64,000 bases of DNA from Terrisporobacter vanillatitrophus (GCF_051148895.1 NZ_CP154625.1:1612001-1676000), one strand, 5' to 3'; shown: positions 49,342-58,458, numbered from the stretch's first letter. Made by a program: numbers and translations. The notes: generated by a model from the letters alone, not told the origin.

Positions 49342-49875
49342 ATGACAAAAGTAAATGTAAAAGACGAATATGTTTATGAAGTAAAAGGTAGAGGTATTAT
49401 AATCAAAGAGTACATTGGAAAAGAGCAAATAATCTACATACCAGAAACAATTGAAAACAAGCCAGTAACAAAAATTGCTAATGAAGCTTTTGAAGGAAGA
49501 AATCTTTTAGAAGTGTATATGCCAGATACTATTAAGGAAGTAGGAAAATTTGCATTTGCATCAAATATGTATATGACACAAATAAAGCTATCAGCAAATT
49601 TAAAAGCCATACCAGAAGGAATGCTTGCTTTTTGTGGCAAACTTAAAGAACTTAATGTGCCATCATCAGTAAAATCTATGGGGAAAAATTCACTTGATTG
49701 TGTAAAACTGAGAAAATTAATACTTCCAAGTTCAGTAGAAAAGATTAGCAATAGGATTTTTGGCAAAAGCATGGAAGAAAGTAAATCTACTACTTTTATA
49801 GTTGAAAAAGGTAGTTTTGGGGAAGGATTCTTATCTTCTAAGGGTTTAAATGTAGAATATAATGAAGAAATATAA
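49342..49875 (+). CDS. BspA-type leucine-rich-repeat protein
   Basis: 177 residues. Four to five LRR_5 units are seen (for example VTKIANEAFEGRNLLEVYMPDTIKEVGKFAFASN and LKELNVPSSVKSMGKNSLDCVKLRKLILPSSVEKI). No signal peptide or anchor, so probably cytoplasmic or a small adapter. AGGGGGAG precedes ATG 49342. A perfect palindromic terminator follows. Confidence 0.85.
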   Translation: MTKVNVKDEYVYEVKGRGIIIKEYIGKEQIIYIPETIENKPVTKIANEAFEGRNLLEVYMPDTIKEVGKFAFASNMYMTQIKLSANLKAIPEGMLAFCGKLKELNVPSSVKSMGKNSLDCVKLRKLILPSSVEKISNRIFGKSMEESKSTTFIVEKGSFGEGFLSSKGLNVEYNEEI

Positions 49876-49928
49876 TTATTGAAAAACTGTTATAAAAATT
49901 TGTAATATATTGACGTAAACATAAAAGG

Positions 49929-49950
49929 AGCACCCATTTAAATGGGTGCT
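49929..49950. terminator. Palindromic terminator before the IS1595-type element
   Basis: AGCACCCATTT / AAATGGGTGCT, a perfect 22-base palindrome followed by ATTTT. The IS target site lies 5 bases behind it. Confidence 0.8.
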
Positions 49951-50049
49951 ATTTTAATATTTGGCTATGTTTTAAAATAGTGTTGAAAATGGATATTTTC
50001 TAAGATATAGGATATAATATAGATACATCAATATTTTGGAGGTTATTGT

Positions 50050-51075
50050 ATGCCAAGCATAAAGTCTATATTAACAGATATACAAACATTACCATTAAAT
50101 CAGATTGAGGAAATATTATGTCATTTGGAAGAATTTCTTGTATTAGGTTCTCAATTAGAAGAAGTCTGTGATGAGGTTAGAGAGTTCAGATTTGCCAAGG
50201 GGAAAGTGTGTCCTCATTGCAATTCTGAATCAATATCAAGAAATGGTAAATATAACGGCAAACAAAGGTATATCTGTAAAGATTGTAGAAGGACTTTTAC
50301 TGATTTTACAAACTCTGCAACTTATAGGAGTAAAAAAACATTAGACAAGTGGCTTAAATATGCAAAATGTATGATTATGGGGTTATCAATAAGAAAATCT
50401 GCTAAAATAGTTGGAATAAATATAGCAACAAGTTTCTTTTGGAGGCATAAAATACTTGATTGTATAAGTGCTTTTTTAGGAACAGGACATGTTGATGGAG
50501 TAATAGAAGCAGATGAAGTGTTTTTTGCTGAAAGTTTTAAAGGTACAAGAACTGGCAATATGCCAAGAAAATCTCGTAAAAGAGGTAAAGAGATTAAAAA
50601 GAGAGGTATATCAAAAGAACAAATTTGTGTTTCTACAGCGTTAGATAGGCAAGGAAATTTAATAATAGAACCTTTATGCAAAGGTAGAATGACTCATAAA
50701 GAGCTTGAGAGGCTTTACAAAGGACATATAGAAGAAGATTCTATATTATGTACTGATAGCCATAAGTCATATATTAAGTTTGCTATAGACTTTAATTTAG
50801 ACCACAAACGAATAAAAACAGGTAAGCATAAAGAAGGTATTTATCATATTCAACATATAAATGCTTTACATAGCAATTTAAAGAAATGGATGGGTAGATT
50901 TAATGGTGTTTCAAGTAAGTATATATCAAATTATATGCAATGGTTTAAGTGGTTAAAAGTTTTTGAAAATGATAGAGACTCAATTAAAACTAAGAATTTT
51001 ATTGTACAAAGTAATGTAACATATGATTACACCAAAGTAAAAGATTTTAAGTTAAGAGCACCAGAATTTGTCTAA
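50050..51075 (+). CDS. IS1595-family transposase with N-terminal zinc ribbon
   Basis: 341 residues. The zinc ribbon CPHCNSES...YICKDCRRTF is at about residues 55-85. The DDE-type (ISXO2-like) domain shows VIEADEVFFAES (first Asp), CTDSHKSY (second Asp) and a later HINALHSNLKKWMGRFNGVSSKYISNYMQWF block with the His/Asn-type third site usual in this family. GGAGG precedes ATG 50050. Intact, so the element may be active. Confidence 0.92.
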   Translation: MPSIKSILTDIQTLPLNQIEEILCHLEEFLVLGSQLEEVCDEVREFRFAKGKVCPHCNSESISRNGKYNGKQRYICKDCRRTFTDFTNSATYRSKKTLDKWLKYAKCMIMGLSIRKSAKIVGINIATSFFWRHKILDCISAFLGTGHVDGVIEADEVFFAESFKGTRTGNMPRKSRKRGKEIKKRGISKEQICVSTALDRQGNLIIEPLCKGRMTHKELERLYKGHIEEDSILCTDSHKSYIKFAIDFNLDHKRIKTGKHKEGIYHIQHINALHSNLKKWMGRFNGVSSKYISNYMQWFKWLKVFENDRDSIKTKNFIVQSNVTYDYTKVKDFKLRAPEFV

Positions 51076-51159
51076 ATAGTTATAAACGAATTAAAAGAAT
51101 GATATATTAAAAATGAGTACACAATTATTATATATTATAAATAAAAAGGGGGTATTTGT

Positions 51160-51594
51160 TTGAAAAAAAGTATCACAATATTGATTTATCTAATAATTAC
51201 CGTTTTGATTACAGTAGGATGTAATAGTAATGTTCAAGAATTTAATATAGATGAGATAGCTTTAAAAGAGGCTAAAAAAATTACATCCGAACAAGGTTAT
51301 ACTTTAAAATCAGAAACTTTAACTGAGTCAAATCTTTTGATAGGTGATTCTGATGTTTTTAAATTTATAAAAGATGCGAGTATAGACGGTGGTTATTCAG
51401 AAGAAGATTTTAACTCGATTACAGAGGATAGAAAAGTTGTAGGATATGAGTTAGAAGAAAAATCTAAATTTGAAGATATGCCAGTTATGCTTTACTTAGT
51501 AATAGACGAAGGAAAAGTCATTGGTGCTTTTTTAGATTACTCTGGATATACACCAAGTATCGCACCAATAAATTTTAAAGGCTATTTGAAATAA
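51160..51594 (+). CDS. Lipoprotein passenger gene inside the IS1595-type element
   Basis: 144 residues. MKKSITILIYLIITVLITVGCNSN is a lipoprotein signal with lipobox ITVGC. The mature part has a beta-rich region (VGYELEEKSKFEDMPVMLYLVIDEGKVIGAFLDYSG) that recalls DUF4830-type proteins. AAGGGGG precedes TTG 51160. It sits 85 bases behind the transposase and before the right inverted repeat. Function unknown. Confidence 0.75.
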   Translation: MKKSITILIYLIITVLITVGCNSNVQEFNIDEIALKEAKKITSEQGYTLKSETLTESNLLIGDSDVFKFIKDASIDGGYSEEDFNSITEDRKVVGYELEEKSKFEDMPVMLYLVIDEGKVIGAFLDYSGYTPSIAPINFKGYLK

Positions 51595-51649
51595 TCATAA
51601 AAACATATTCAAGGGGTTAAATGAATAATTTTAATACAATACTAACGAA

Positions 51650-51692
51650 AAAGTAGGGGTATACCAATTAATTGATATATACCTACTTTTTT
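51650..51692 (+). terminator. Terminator of the passenger gene
   Basis: Stem AAGTAGGGGTATA / TATATACCTACTT followed by TTTTTTA; still inside the element. Confidence 0.75.
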
Positions 51693-51935
51693 ATTATTAA
51701 AATTATTCAAAATATCAACACTATATTAAAACATAGCCTAATATTTAAAAATGTAGATGTATCAATTTTAAACCTTAGATAGAGTTATATTATCTTCAAA
51801 GATAATAAAAAACTTGAATGAAAATAAAAAATTCTATCTTAGTATGTATTACAATTACTATTATAGAGTTTTTTGTGAACAAATGTAAATCATTAGTTTG
51901 TACTTCAATATTGATAATAAAAGGAGGCGATAAAG

Positions 51936-52364
51936 ATGCATGTTAGGATTTACAATGACTGTGATTAGCAAGAGTTTTTAAAATCAGTTCGTATAAATGG
52001 TTTATTGAAGTACAATATGAAAAAAACAAAGGGCAAATTAAAGGTGCCAAATATGGATTTTGTTAATATAGCACGCAATGAAGAAGGACTTATAGTTGGC
52101 GGTATTTCAGGTTCTACTTATTTATCATCTTTAGAAATAGAGGTTCTTTGGGTACAGGAGGATTATAGAGGGCAAAAAATTGCATCACGTTTGCTGAAAG
52201 AAATGGAGGTACGGGCTAAGAATACAGGATGTCATATTGCTCATCTGACTACTTATTCTTTTCAAGCTCCACTTTTTTATGTAAAGCAGGGATATGTAAT
52301 TTGTGGAGAAATCAATGGCTTTCCTGATGACATTAGGTTATATACTTTAAAGAAGCGACTATAA
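51936..52364 (+). pseudogene. GNAT acetyltransferase interrupted by an amber codon
   Basis: AAAGGAGG precedes ATG 51936, giving MHVRIYNDCD, then TAG at 51966-51968, then the same frame goes on QEFLKSVRINGLLKYN and a full GNAT domain (VLWVQEDYRGQKIASRLLKEME; FSQ-like YSFQAPLFYVKQGY) to 52364. A related intact gene lies at 56685. Only this one stop codon breaks the gene, so the change is recent; a shorter product from TTG or ATG near 52005 is possible. Confidence 0.75.
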
Positions 52365-52443
52365 TTCATAGTACAATTAGAAGTTAGACTATTTTTAAGG
52401 AGAGTGATTGCAAAATCATTATGTATTAGGAGATTAAGAGAAT

Positions 52444-52980
52444 ATGAGAATAGAAATTAACAGAATAGTAATTAGAGATTTTGAAAGAAAAGATGCAAAA
52501 AATATTTATAGAATTGTTAGGGAAAATAATATTTTGAGATTTATGCCTGATTGGTCAGAAAATGGGGATTCACCACAATCATATTATGAATACATTGACT
52601 GGCTTCAGAGCAAAAGAGATTCAACTGATATTTATGAAAACAAAAGATATGCTATAGCATTAATTGATACAGACGAAATGATTGGCATGGTTGGAATGGG
52701 ACTTGAAGATATGTTGAATGAAGTTGAAATAGCATATTTTATATCAGAAAAATACCAAAGAAATGGATATACAACAGAAGCAGTAAATGAATTAGTAAAT
52801 TGGTGTTTTAATGTATCAGATATAAAATATCTTATTTTAACTATTGATTGTGCTAATTTGCCATCATGTCATCTTGCTCTAAAATGTGGTTTTGAGTTAT
52901 TTGAAAAAAGGACTCCAATTGGTCATAAACAACCTAATATGGAAAGTGATAGTTATTTTTACTATCGCAAGTATAGATAA
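52444..52980 (+). CDS. GNAT-family acetyltransferase (RimJ/RimL type)
   Basis: 178 residues. RIEINRIVIRDFERKDAKNIYRIV is a RimJ/RimL-type start; VEIAYFISEKYQRNGYTTEAVNELVNWCF is the acetyl-CoA motif; NLPSCHLALKCGFELFEKR the C-terminal block. Substrate unknown; small-molecule or ribosomal-protein acetylation are the family choices. AGGAG precedes ATG 52444. Confidence 0.88.
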   Translation: MRIEINRIVIRDFERKDAKNIYRIVRENNILRFMPDWSENGDSPQSYYEYIDWLQSKRDSTDIYENKRYAIALIDTDEMIGMVGMGLEDMLNEVEIAYFISEKYQRNGYTTEAVNELVNWCFNVSDIKYLILTIDCANLPSCHLALKCGFELFEKRTPIGHKQPNMESDSYFYYRKYR

Positions 52981-53032
52981 ATTACAAATAAGCAAAGTTT
53001 ATTAATTAATAATACAAAGGAGGAAAATAAAA

Positions 53033-53398
53033 ATGATAATTAATTGGATTACTATTAAAGTCAAGGATTTTGAAAAATCAAAAGAATTCTATGGGAATTT
53101 TTTAGGAATGAAGGAAGAAGAGGAATTTTCGCCAAATGATTCTATGGTGATTGCTTTTTTTACAGCAGATAATGGAATGAAAATTGAACTAATTTATGAT
53201 AAAAATTCAAAACAAGATGCTTGTGAAAATAGCAATATTTCTATTGGAATTTGCTCATCAAATTATGATGATCTTTTGAAAAAATCAAGAGAGAGTAAGA
53301 TTATTTCTGGAGAGCCAGTAATTTTGGGAGGACATATGGAATGTTTCTTTGTAAATGATCCCAATGGTGTTGGAGTACAAATTATTAAAGGAGAATAA
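53033..53398 (+). CDS. VOC-family (glyoxalase/bleomycin-resistance fold) protein
   Basis: 121 residues. ITIKVKDFEKSKEFYGNFLGM opens the beta-alpha-beta repeat and MECFFVNDPNGVGVQIIKG closes it, as in VOC proteins with metal at the cleft. Substrate unknown. AAAGGAGG precedes ATG 53033. Confidence 0.85.
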   Translation: MIINWITIKVKDFEKSKEFYGNFLGMKEEEEFSPNDSMVIAFFTADNGMKIELIYDKNSKQDACENSNISIGICSSNYDDLLKKSRESKIISGEPVILGGHMECFFVNDPNGVGVQIIKGE

Positions 53399-53481
53399 TA
53401 TAAACTTCAAATTTGTAAGTTAGTATTTTTATATCTAATTTATCATGAAGTCAGCCACTTATATATGGAGGAATATAATAA

Positions 53482-53556
53482 ATGCACAATTGTCATATGA
53501 TACGAAAAAAAGTAGAAAAATGTAAATTTATGTGTAACAAAATATCATATAAATAA
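53482..53556 (+). CDS. Possible 24-residue Cys/His peptide
   Basis: TATGGAGG lies before ATG 53482, which opens MHNCHMIRKKVEKCKFMCNK ending ISYK. Three Cys and two His in 24 residues, rich in Lys. The ribosome binding site is good, but the short length makes it uncertain. The Cys-rich protein gene follows 58 bases later. Confidence 0.35.
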   Translation: MHNCHMIRKKVEKCKFMCNKISYK

Positions 53557-53613
53557 TATCATATATTACAGGCAATCTTAAAGGTTGTCTAGTTAAAAGG
53601 AGATGAAATTATT

Positions 53614-54060
53614 ATGTATGAGATGAATAAAAAATGTTGCTGTGGATGGGATACAGAACCAGAATGTGATTATAGGAGAAATGATTGTGATGATAAGAGA
53701 AAAGATTGTGATGATAAGAGAAAAGATTGTGATGATAAGAAAATCGATTGCGATATAAAAAGTGAATGTTGCGAAGGATTTGTTAGGGAACAATTTAGTA
53801 TAAGAACAACTGCTACATCAGGTACTGGAAGAGAGGTTTATAGAAACTCTGCTAATCTACTTGTAACTGGAACAGTAATGTTAACAAACTTAGGACAAAG
53901 AGACATTACTTTCGTTGTAGATGGTTTACAAGAAATTGTACCTCCAAATGAAACGGCTGCACTTACAGCAACTAATATAGATCATGTAACAATAAGCACT
54001 CAAAATGGTACTGCAAGAGCATTACTTTGCTTTGATATACAAGTTCCATCACCTGCTTAA
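53614..54060 (+). CDS. Cys-rich protein with DUF3992/Ena-like beta domain
   Basis: 148 residues. The N-terminal arm starts MYEMNKKCCCGWDTEPECDY and carries three DCDDKRK repeats (21-bp DNA repeats at 53683-53745). The C-terminal 95 residues (FSIRTTATSGTGREVYRNSANLLVTGTVMLTNLGQRDITFVVDG...) look like the jelly-roll domain DUF3992, which forms disulfide-linked endospore appendages (Ena) in Bacillus cereus. A Cys arm before the jelly roll is the Ena arrangement. AAAGGAG precedes ATG 53614. A spore-appendage role is an inference. Confidence 0.6.
   Translation: MYEMNKKCCCGWDTEPECDYRRNDCDDKRKDCDDKRKDCDDKKIDCDIKSECCEGFVREQFSIRTTATSGTGREVYRNSANLLVTGTVMLTNLGQRDITFVVDGLQEIVPPNETAALTATNIDHVTISTQNGTARALLCFDIQVPSPA
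53683..53745 (+). repeat. Three 21-bp in-frame repeats
   Basis: Units begin GATTGTGATGATAAGA and encode DCDDKRK. The third copy has three base changes at its end. Confidence 0.85.
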
Positions 54061-54169
54061 CAATAATGTTCATAATTTGGTTGCATTTAATTATATAGTT
54101 GACAATGGCAAATATATGGTGAAGGAGAACTTTTGGTTCTTCAACAAATTAATAATATAATGTTGTTCT

Positions 54170-54198
54170 AGGCAGAGGTTTATTCTCTGCCTTTTATT
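54170..54198 (+). terminator. Terminator after the DUF3992-like gene
   Basis: Stem AGGCAGAG / CTCTGCCT, then TTTATTATT. Another small hairpin (GAAGGAGAAC / GGTTCTTC) is at 54121-54142. The remaining 200 bases to 54415 show no gene. Confidence 0.75.
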
Positions 54199-54415
54199 AT
54201 TATAATCTTTCCGTTAGTAGAGCTACCATGATTGAGCTTTATGCTATATATATTATAATCAATGATTTAATCTAAAGGAGTAAGTCTTATTTATCTCCCA
54301 CTATAATTATACCATAAATAAATTTTATTTTTCAGACTGTTAATATATATTCATTTCTATATAATTGATAGAGTAAATCAAATAAGTCAATGTATATAGT
54401 TAAGGAGGAAATAAA

Positions 54416-56653
54416 ATGAGTGTGAATAATTATGAGTGGAACCTGGAAAATGAATGGTTGGAAAAAGTTCTTAAAGAGGCAAAAAGACAACTTGATGAAA
54501 AACGCCATGCTAAAGACAAGTTAAAAAAAGAGGCTATAGAAACACAAAGAGAAATGTGGAATGATCTTGGATCTATTTCTATAGAAAATGGATTAGATCA
54601 GCTTTCAGATTTTATATCCTTTATGGATATTATGAAAAATCAAAAAAGAGATCATGAATTTACTCAAAAGCTTGAAGAAAAGTATGAAAGAATGCTAGAA
54701 TCTCCTTATTTTGGGCGAATTGACTTTATTGAAGATAAAGAAGATTCTACTGAAAAATGTTATATTGGATTGTCAAACCTTATTAATGAAGATTTTGATT
54801 TTCTTATTTATGACTGGAGAGCGCCGATTTCAAGTATGTTTTATGACTACGAAACTGGTAGAGCAAGTTATGAATGTCCAGAAGGTATAATATCTGGTGA
54901 AATAACTGGGAAAAGACAATATAAAATCAGCAATGGAAAAATTGAGTATATGTTTGACAGCAACTTAAGTATTGATGATGAAATGTTGCAAGAACTTTTG
55001 AGTAAAAATTCTGATGATAAAATGAAAGCTATAGTTACAACTATTCAGAGAGAGCAAAATCAAGTGATTCGTAATGAAAATTATAAAAACTTAATTGTTC
55101 AAGGAGCAGCTGGAAGTGGAAAAACATCAGTGGCACTTCATAGAATAGCGTATTTACTATATAAACACAGAGATAAAATAACACCTGAAAATATAATAAT
55201 ATTTTCTCCTAACAATATTTTTAACGACTATATTTCAAACGTATTACCTCAACTTGGTGAAGATAATATGTATCAAACAACATTTAATGACTATATGCAT
55301 AAGGAATTAGGAGATGAATTCAAAAAAGAGACATCGTCAGAAATGATGGAGTATATACTTGATTATAAAGATAAACTAACCTATGAAGATAGAATTAAAA
55401 GTATTAAGTTTAAAACTTCTCTAGACTTTACTAATATTTTAAAAGAGTATATAAGTTATGTGGAAACAATGGATAGAGATTTTGAAGATATTATAGTAAG
55501 AAATAAATTAGTAATTTCAGCTGATGAGATAAAAAAATTATTTTATAATGATTTTTCAGATTTGCCAATTAAAAGAAGACTAAAAAAATTAAAATCTAGA
55601 ATTGAATTTCTTGTTGAGCCTTATGAAGAAGCTTGGGTTAATGAAGTATATGAAAAACTTTTTGAATCTGGAGATTATATAGAAAGAGAAGAAATGATAG
55701 AAGAAAGTACTTCTATTGTAAAGGAAAGCTTAAAAGATGTTTATAATAAAATTTCTCAAATGACAGAGTTTAATTTAATTGAAATATATAAAGATTTATT
55801 TAAGCATCTGGATATATTTTTAAACAAGATGAATATGAAATATAATAATAGCTTGATAGAACATATAAAAATTTACTCAATAGATAATTTAAATGCAAAT
55901 ATACTTAACTATGAAGATCAAGTTGCACTTTTATATTTAAAATGTGCTTTTGGTCAGATCCCTAGTACATCACAAATTAAGTATATAATCATAGATGAGG
56001 CACAAGACTATACGCCACTACAATATGAAATATTTTATCAACTTTTTAAATCTGCAAAAATGACCATATTAGGTGATATAAATCAATCAATTAACCCATT
56101 TATGAATGTTGGAAACTATAATAATATTTATAATCTATCAAAGAGTGATACATTACTAATAAACTTAACAAAAACTTATCGTTCAACAATGGAAATTACT
56201 AAATTCTCAAGGAATATCCTTACAAAAAATGCAGATGATGAGTATGTTGAAAGACATGGTGATGAGCCTAAGGTTATTGGTTTTGATGATAAAAATCATA
56301 TGAAGGAAAAACTTATAGAAGATATTAAATATTATCAGCAAAAAAATTATAAATCTATTGGTATTATTACAAAAACAGCAAGACAAACTGAAGATTTATA
56401 TAATTTCTTAAAAGATAATAATATGGATGTAAAGTCCATAAAAAAAGATGATGACTCATATGCAAATGGGGTATTAGTAATACCTTCATATTTAGCCAAA
56501 GGTCTTGAATTTGATGTGGTTCTTATATACGATGCAAGCAACAAGAATTATAACAGTGAGGATGAAAGATTACTTTTTTATACTTGCTGTACAAGAGCTC
56601 TTCATGCGTTAAATATATATTATTTAGATGAAATTACTTCTTTATTAAAGTAA
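54416..56653 (+). CDS. helD: HelD-type RNA polymerase-associated helicase
   Basis: 745 residues. An N-terminal charged coiled coil (ENEWLEKVLKEAKRQLDEKRHAK) and RAPISSMFYDYETG block are typical of HelD, followed by Walker A GAAGSGKTSVALHR at about 230, IIDEAQDYTPLQYEI at about 527 (motif II) and LTKTYRST plus YLAKGLEFDVVLIYDA near the end (motifs IV-VI). HelD pries stalled RNA polymerase off DNA using ATP. Aligned to UvrD-like superfamily 1. AAGGAGG precedes ATG 54416. Confidence 0.88.
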   Translation: MSVNNYEWNLENEWLEKVLKEAKRQLDEKRHAKDKLKKEAIETQREMWNDLGSISIENGLDQLSDFISFMDIMKNQKRDHEFTQKLEEKYERMLESPYFGRIDFIEDKEDSTEKCYIGLSNLINEDFDFLIYDWRAPISSMFYDYETGRASYECPEGIISGEITGKRQYKISNGKIEYMFDSNLSIDDEMLQELLSKNSDDKMKAIVTTIQREQNQVIRNENYKNLIVQGAAGSGKTSVALHRIAYLLYKHRDKITPENIIIFSPNNIFNDYISNVLPQLGEDNMYQTTFNDYMHKELGDEFKKETSSEMMEYILDYKDKLTYEDRIKSIKFKTSLDFTNILKEYISYVETMDRDFEDIIVRNKLVISADEIKKLFYNDFSDLPIKRRLKKLKSRIEFLVEPYEEAWVNEVYEKLFESGDYIEREEMIEESTSIVKESLKDVYNKISQMTEFNLIEIYKDLFKHLDIFLNKMNMKYNNSLIEHIKIYSIDNLNANILNYEDQVALLYLKCAFGQIPSTSQIKYIIIDEAQDYTPLQYEIFYQLFKSAKMTILGDINQSINPFMNVGNYNNIYNLSKSDTLLINLTKTYRSTMEITKFSRNILTKNADDEYVERHGDEPKVIGFDDKNHMKEKLIEDIKYYQQKNYKSIGIITKTARQTEDLYNFLKDNNMDVKSIKKDDDSYANGVLVIPSYLAKGLEFDVVLIYDASNKNYNSEDERLLFYTCCTRALHALNIYYLDEITSLLK

Positions 56654-56684
56654 TTATCAATTCTAATAAAAAGAGGTGAATTGA

Positions 56685-57098
56685 ATGAAGTTTGAGATCA
56701 CTGATAAAATCACAAAAGAAGATGAAAATATTATTTTAAAAGGGTTATTAGAGTACAATCTAGCAAGAATTGAAGATAAAAATCCAAGAGATTTAGGAAT
56801 TTATTTACAAGATAAAGCAGGTCAAAAAATTGCAGGCTTAATTGGAAATACACACGGTAATTGGTTGTTTATAAAGTTTTTGTGGGTGAGTGAAGAACTG
56901 AGAGGACAAAATATAGGAAGTAATATTTTAAGTCAAGGGGAAAATATAGCAAAAGAACGTGGTTGCAAGTATTCATTTTTAGATACTTTTAGCTTCCAGG
57001 CACCTGAATTTTATAAAAAACATGGATATAAAGAAGCTTTTGTACTAGAAAATTATCCTATAGTAGGAAAAAGGTACTATTTTACTAAAACTCTTTAA
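56685..57098 (+). CDS. GNAT-family acetyltransferase
   Basis: 137 residues. WLFIKFLWVSEELRGQNIGSNILSQGENIAKERGC is the acetyl-CoA motif; LDTFSFQAPEFYKKHGYKEAFVLENYP is the end block. Clearly related to the broken gene at 51936. AGAGGTG precedes ATG 56685; it lies 31 bases behind helD, so co-transcription is likely. Confidence 0.88.
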   Translation: MKFEITDKITKEDENIILKGLLEYNLARIEDKNPRDLGIYLQDKAGQKIAGLIGNTHGNWLFIKFLWVSEELRGQNIGSNILSQGENIAKERGCKYSFLDTFSFQAPEFYKKHGYKEAFVLENYPIVGKRYYFTKTL

Positions 57099-57161
57099 GA
57101 TAATAAGAAATAGCAAGTTGGAATATATTAAAAAATTAAATAGATATGACTATAAATAAAT

Positions 57162-57193
57162 TAAATGGTGTTCTTGTGGACACCATTTTTTTG
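57162..57193 (+). terminator. Terminator after the GNAT gene
   Basis: Stem AAATGGTGTCC-type (AAATGGTGT / ACACCATTT) followed by TTTTTTT. Confidence 0.85.
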
Positions 57194-57298
57194 TATAATG
57201 TTATAAATTAATTACTATGCTACAATTGTTTTAAATAAATCAAAGGGGGAAAAAGTATATAAATCCAAATGGTTTAAGTAAATGTTGGAGGGATATAT

Positions 57299-57799
57299 AT
57301 GGAGGTTGTATTAAAAAAATGGACAATAGATGATAAGCACATATTAGCAAATATATGCAATAATGTAGATAGACAATTTTTATCAAATAGAATACCTTTT
57401 CCATATACAGAAAAGGATGCAAACTGGTGGCTAAGCATGGTTCAAGAAAATGAAGGTAAAAAAGGCATTTTTAGAGCAATTGTTGTTGATAAGGAATATG
57501 TGGGAAATATATCAGTGGAAGTGAAGGATGACGTATATATTAAAGATGCTGAAATAGGATATCTTTTACTATCAAGAAACTGGTCAAAGGGTATAATGAC
57601 AGAAGCAGTAAAACAAATTATTCACATTGCATTTTCACAGTTGGATATTGTAAGAATCACAGGTTTAGTGTATAAACCCAATGCAGCGTCACAACGTGTT
57701 CTTGAAAAAAATGGGTTTGCTTTAGAAGGCATTATGAAGAATGCTGTTTTCAAAAATAATAATATTTATGATTTATGTGTATATGGAAAATATAAATAG
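57299..57799 (+). CDS. GNAT-family acetyltransferase (RimJ/RimL type)
   Basis: 166 residues. IPFPYTEKDANWWL is the marker of the RimJ/RimL group, AEIGYLLLSRNWSKGIMTEAVKQIIHIAF the acetyl-CoA motif, PNAASQRVLEKNGFALEG the end block. GGAGGG precedes ATG 57299. Substrate unknown. Confidence 0.88.
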   Translation: MEVVLKKWTIDDKHILANICNNVDRQFLSNRIPFPYTEKDANWWLSMVQENEGKKGIFRAIVVDKEYVGNISVEVKDDVYIKDAEIGYLLLSRNWSKGIMTEAVKQIIHIAFSQLDIVRITGLVYKPNAASQRVLEKNGFALEGIMKNAVFKNNNIYDLCVYGKYK

Positions 57800-57907
57800 A
57801 TTTTCATAGACGAAAAATTTAATTTAGAAAGTAGTTTCTGAAATTTATATAAAATAGATGTTATTTATATAAAAAATGAGTAAATAAATAAGAATGGGAG
57901 GAAGAGT

Positions 57908-58354
57908 ATGGATTTAAATTTTATGGTATCTAAGCTTGATAGTAAGGATACATCACAAGCCTTTGAAGTTTTAAAAGAACTAGAGAAAGCTTCAGACAAT
58001 TCTAATTTGCTTTATCCTTATATATATAAATTTATGAAAATGATATATAGTGAAAAATATGTTATCAGAGTCCGTGGTTTCAGACTATTTTGCAAACAAG
58101 CAAGATGGGATATTGATAATATAATAAATAAAAATATTAATGATGTTTTGATAATTTTAGATGACGATAAGCCAACAGCAGTAAGACAAGCCCTTGCTGC
58201 ATTGCAGGATGTTGTTATATATAAAAAAGAGCTAAGAGATACAATTAAAGAGAGAGTTTTGACTATTGATTACTATAGGTATAAAGATACCATGCATAGT
58301 TTGATTTTAAAAGATATAGAAAAACTGATGAATGTTATGGAGGAAATCATATGA
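57908..58354 (+). CDS. HEAT-like helical-repeat protein (called SufBD in many clostridia)
   Basis: 148 residues, all helical, with two or three HEAT-like repeats: SNLLYPYIYKFMKMIYSEKYVIRVRGFRLFCKQARWD and DDDKPTAVRQALAALQDVVIYKKEL. Proteins of this type are often labelled SufBD by automatic annotation, with no good ground. No enzyme motif. GGGAGG precedes ATG 57908. Its TGA stop overlaps the ATG of the next, truncated gene (ATGA). Confidence 0.65.
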   Translation: MDLNFMVSKLDSKDTSQAFEVLKELEKASDNSNLLYPYIYKFMKMIYSEKYVIRVRGFRLFCKQARWDIDNIINKNINDVLIILDDDKPTAVRQALAALQDVVIYKKELRDTIKERVLTIDYYRYKDTMHSLILKDIEKLMNVMEEII

Positions 58355-58458
58355 CTGAAAGAGAAAAAATATTAACAGGAGAACTTTATGATTGTGGAGA
58401 TAGTGAATTACTAACTCAATGGCATAAAGGAAAAAATTTAATTAGAGATAATGTTTAG
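58351..58458 (+). pseudogene. N-terminal relic of a maltose/galactoside O-acetyltransferase
   Basis: GGAGG lies before ATG 58351, giving MTEREKILTGELYDCGDSEL through LIRDNV and TAG at 58456. This is the Mac domain start (M.E.EKML.G.LYD..D.EL) of sugar O-acetyltransferases, which are about 190 residues long. The catalytic left-handed helix part is gone. The start overlaps the previous gene's stop, showing a once-coupled pair. Confidence 0.7.

Larger units (their letters stand above)
49963..51738 (+). mobile_element. Complete IS1595-family element carrying a passenger gene, 1,776 bp
   Basis: 24-bp terminal inverted repeats, GGCTATGTTTTAAAATAGTG-TTGA on the left and the same with one change on the right (51715-51738). 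Both ends are flanked by TAATATTT (49955-49962 and 51739-51746), an 8-bp duplication as made by IS1595 enzymes. Inside are the transposase gene and, between it and the right repeat, a lipoprotein gene with its own terminator. The passenger thus moves with the element. Confidence 0.92.
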
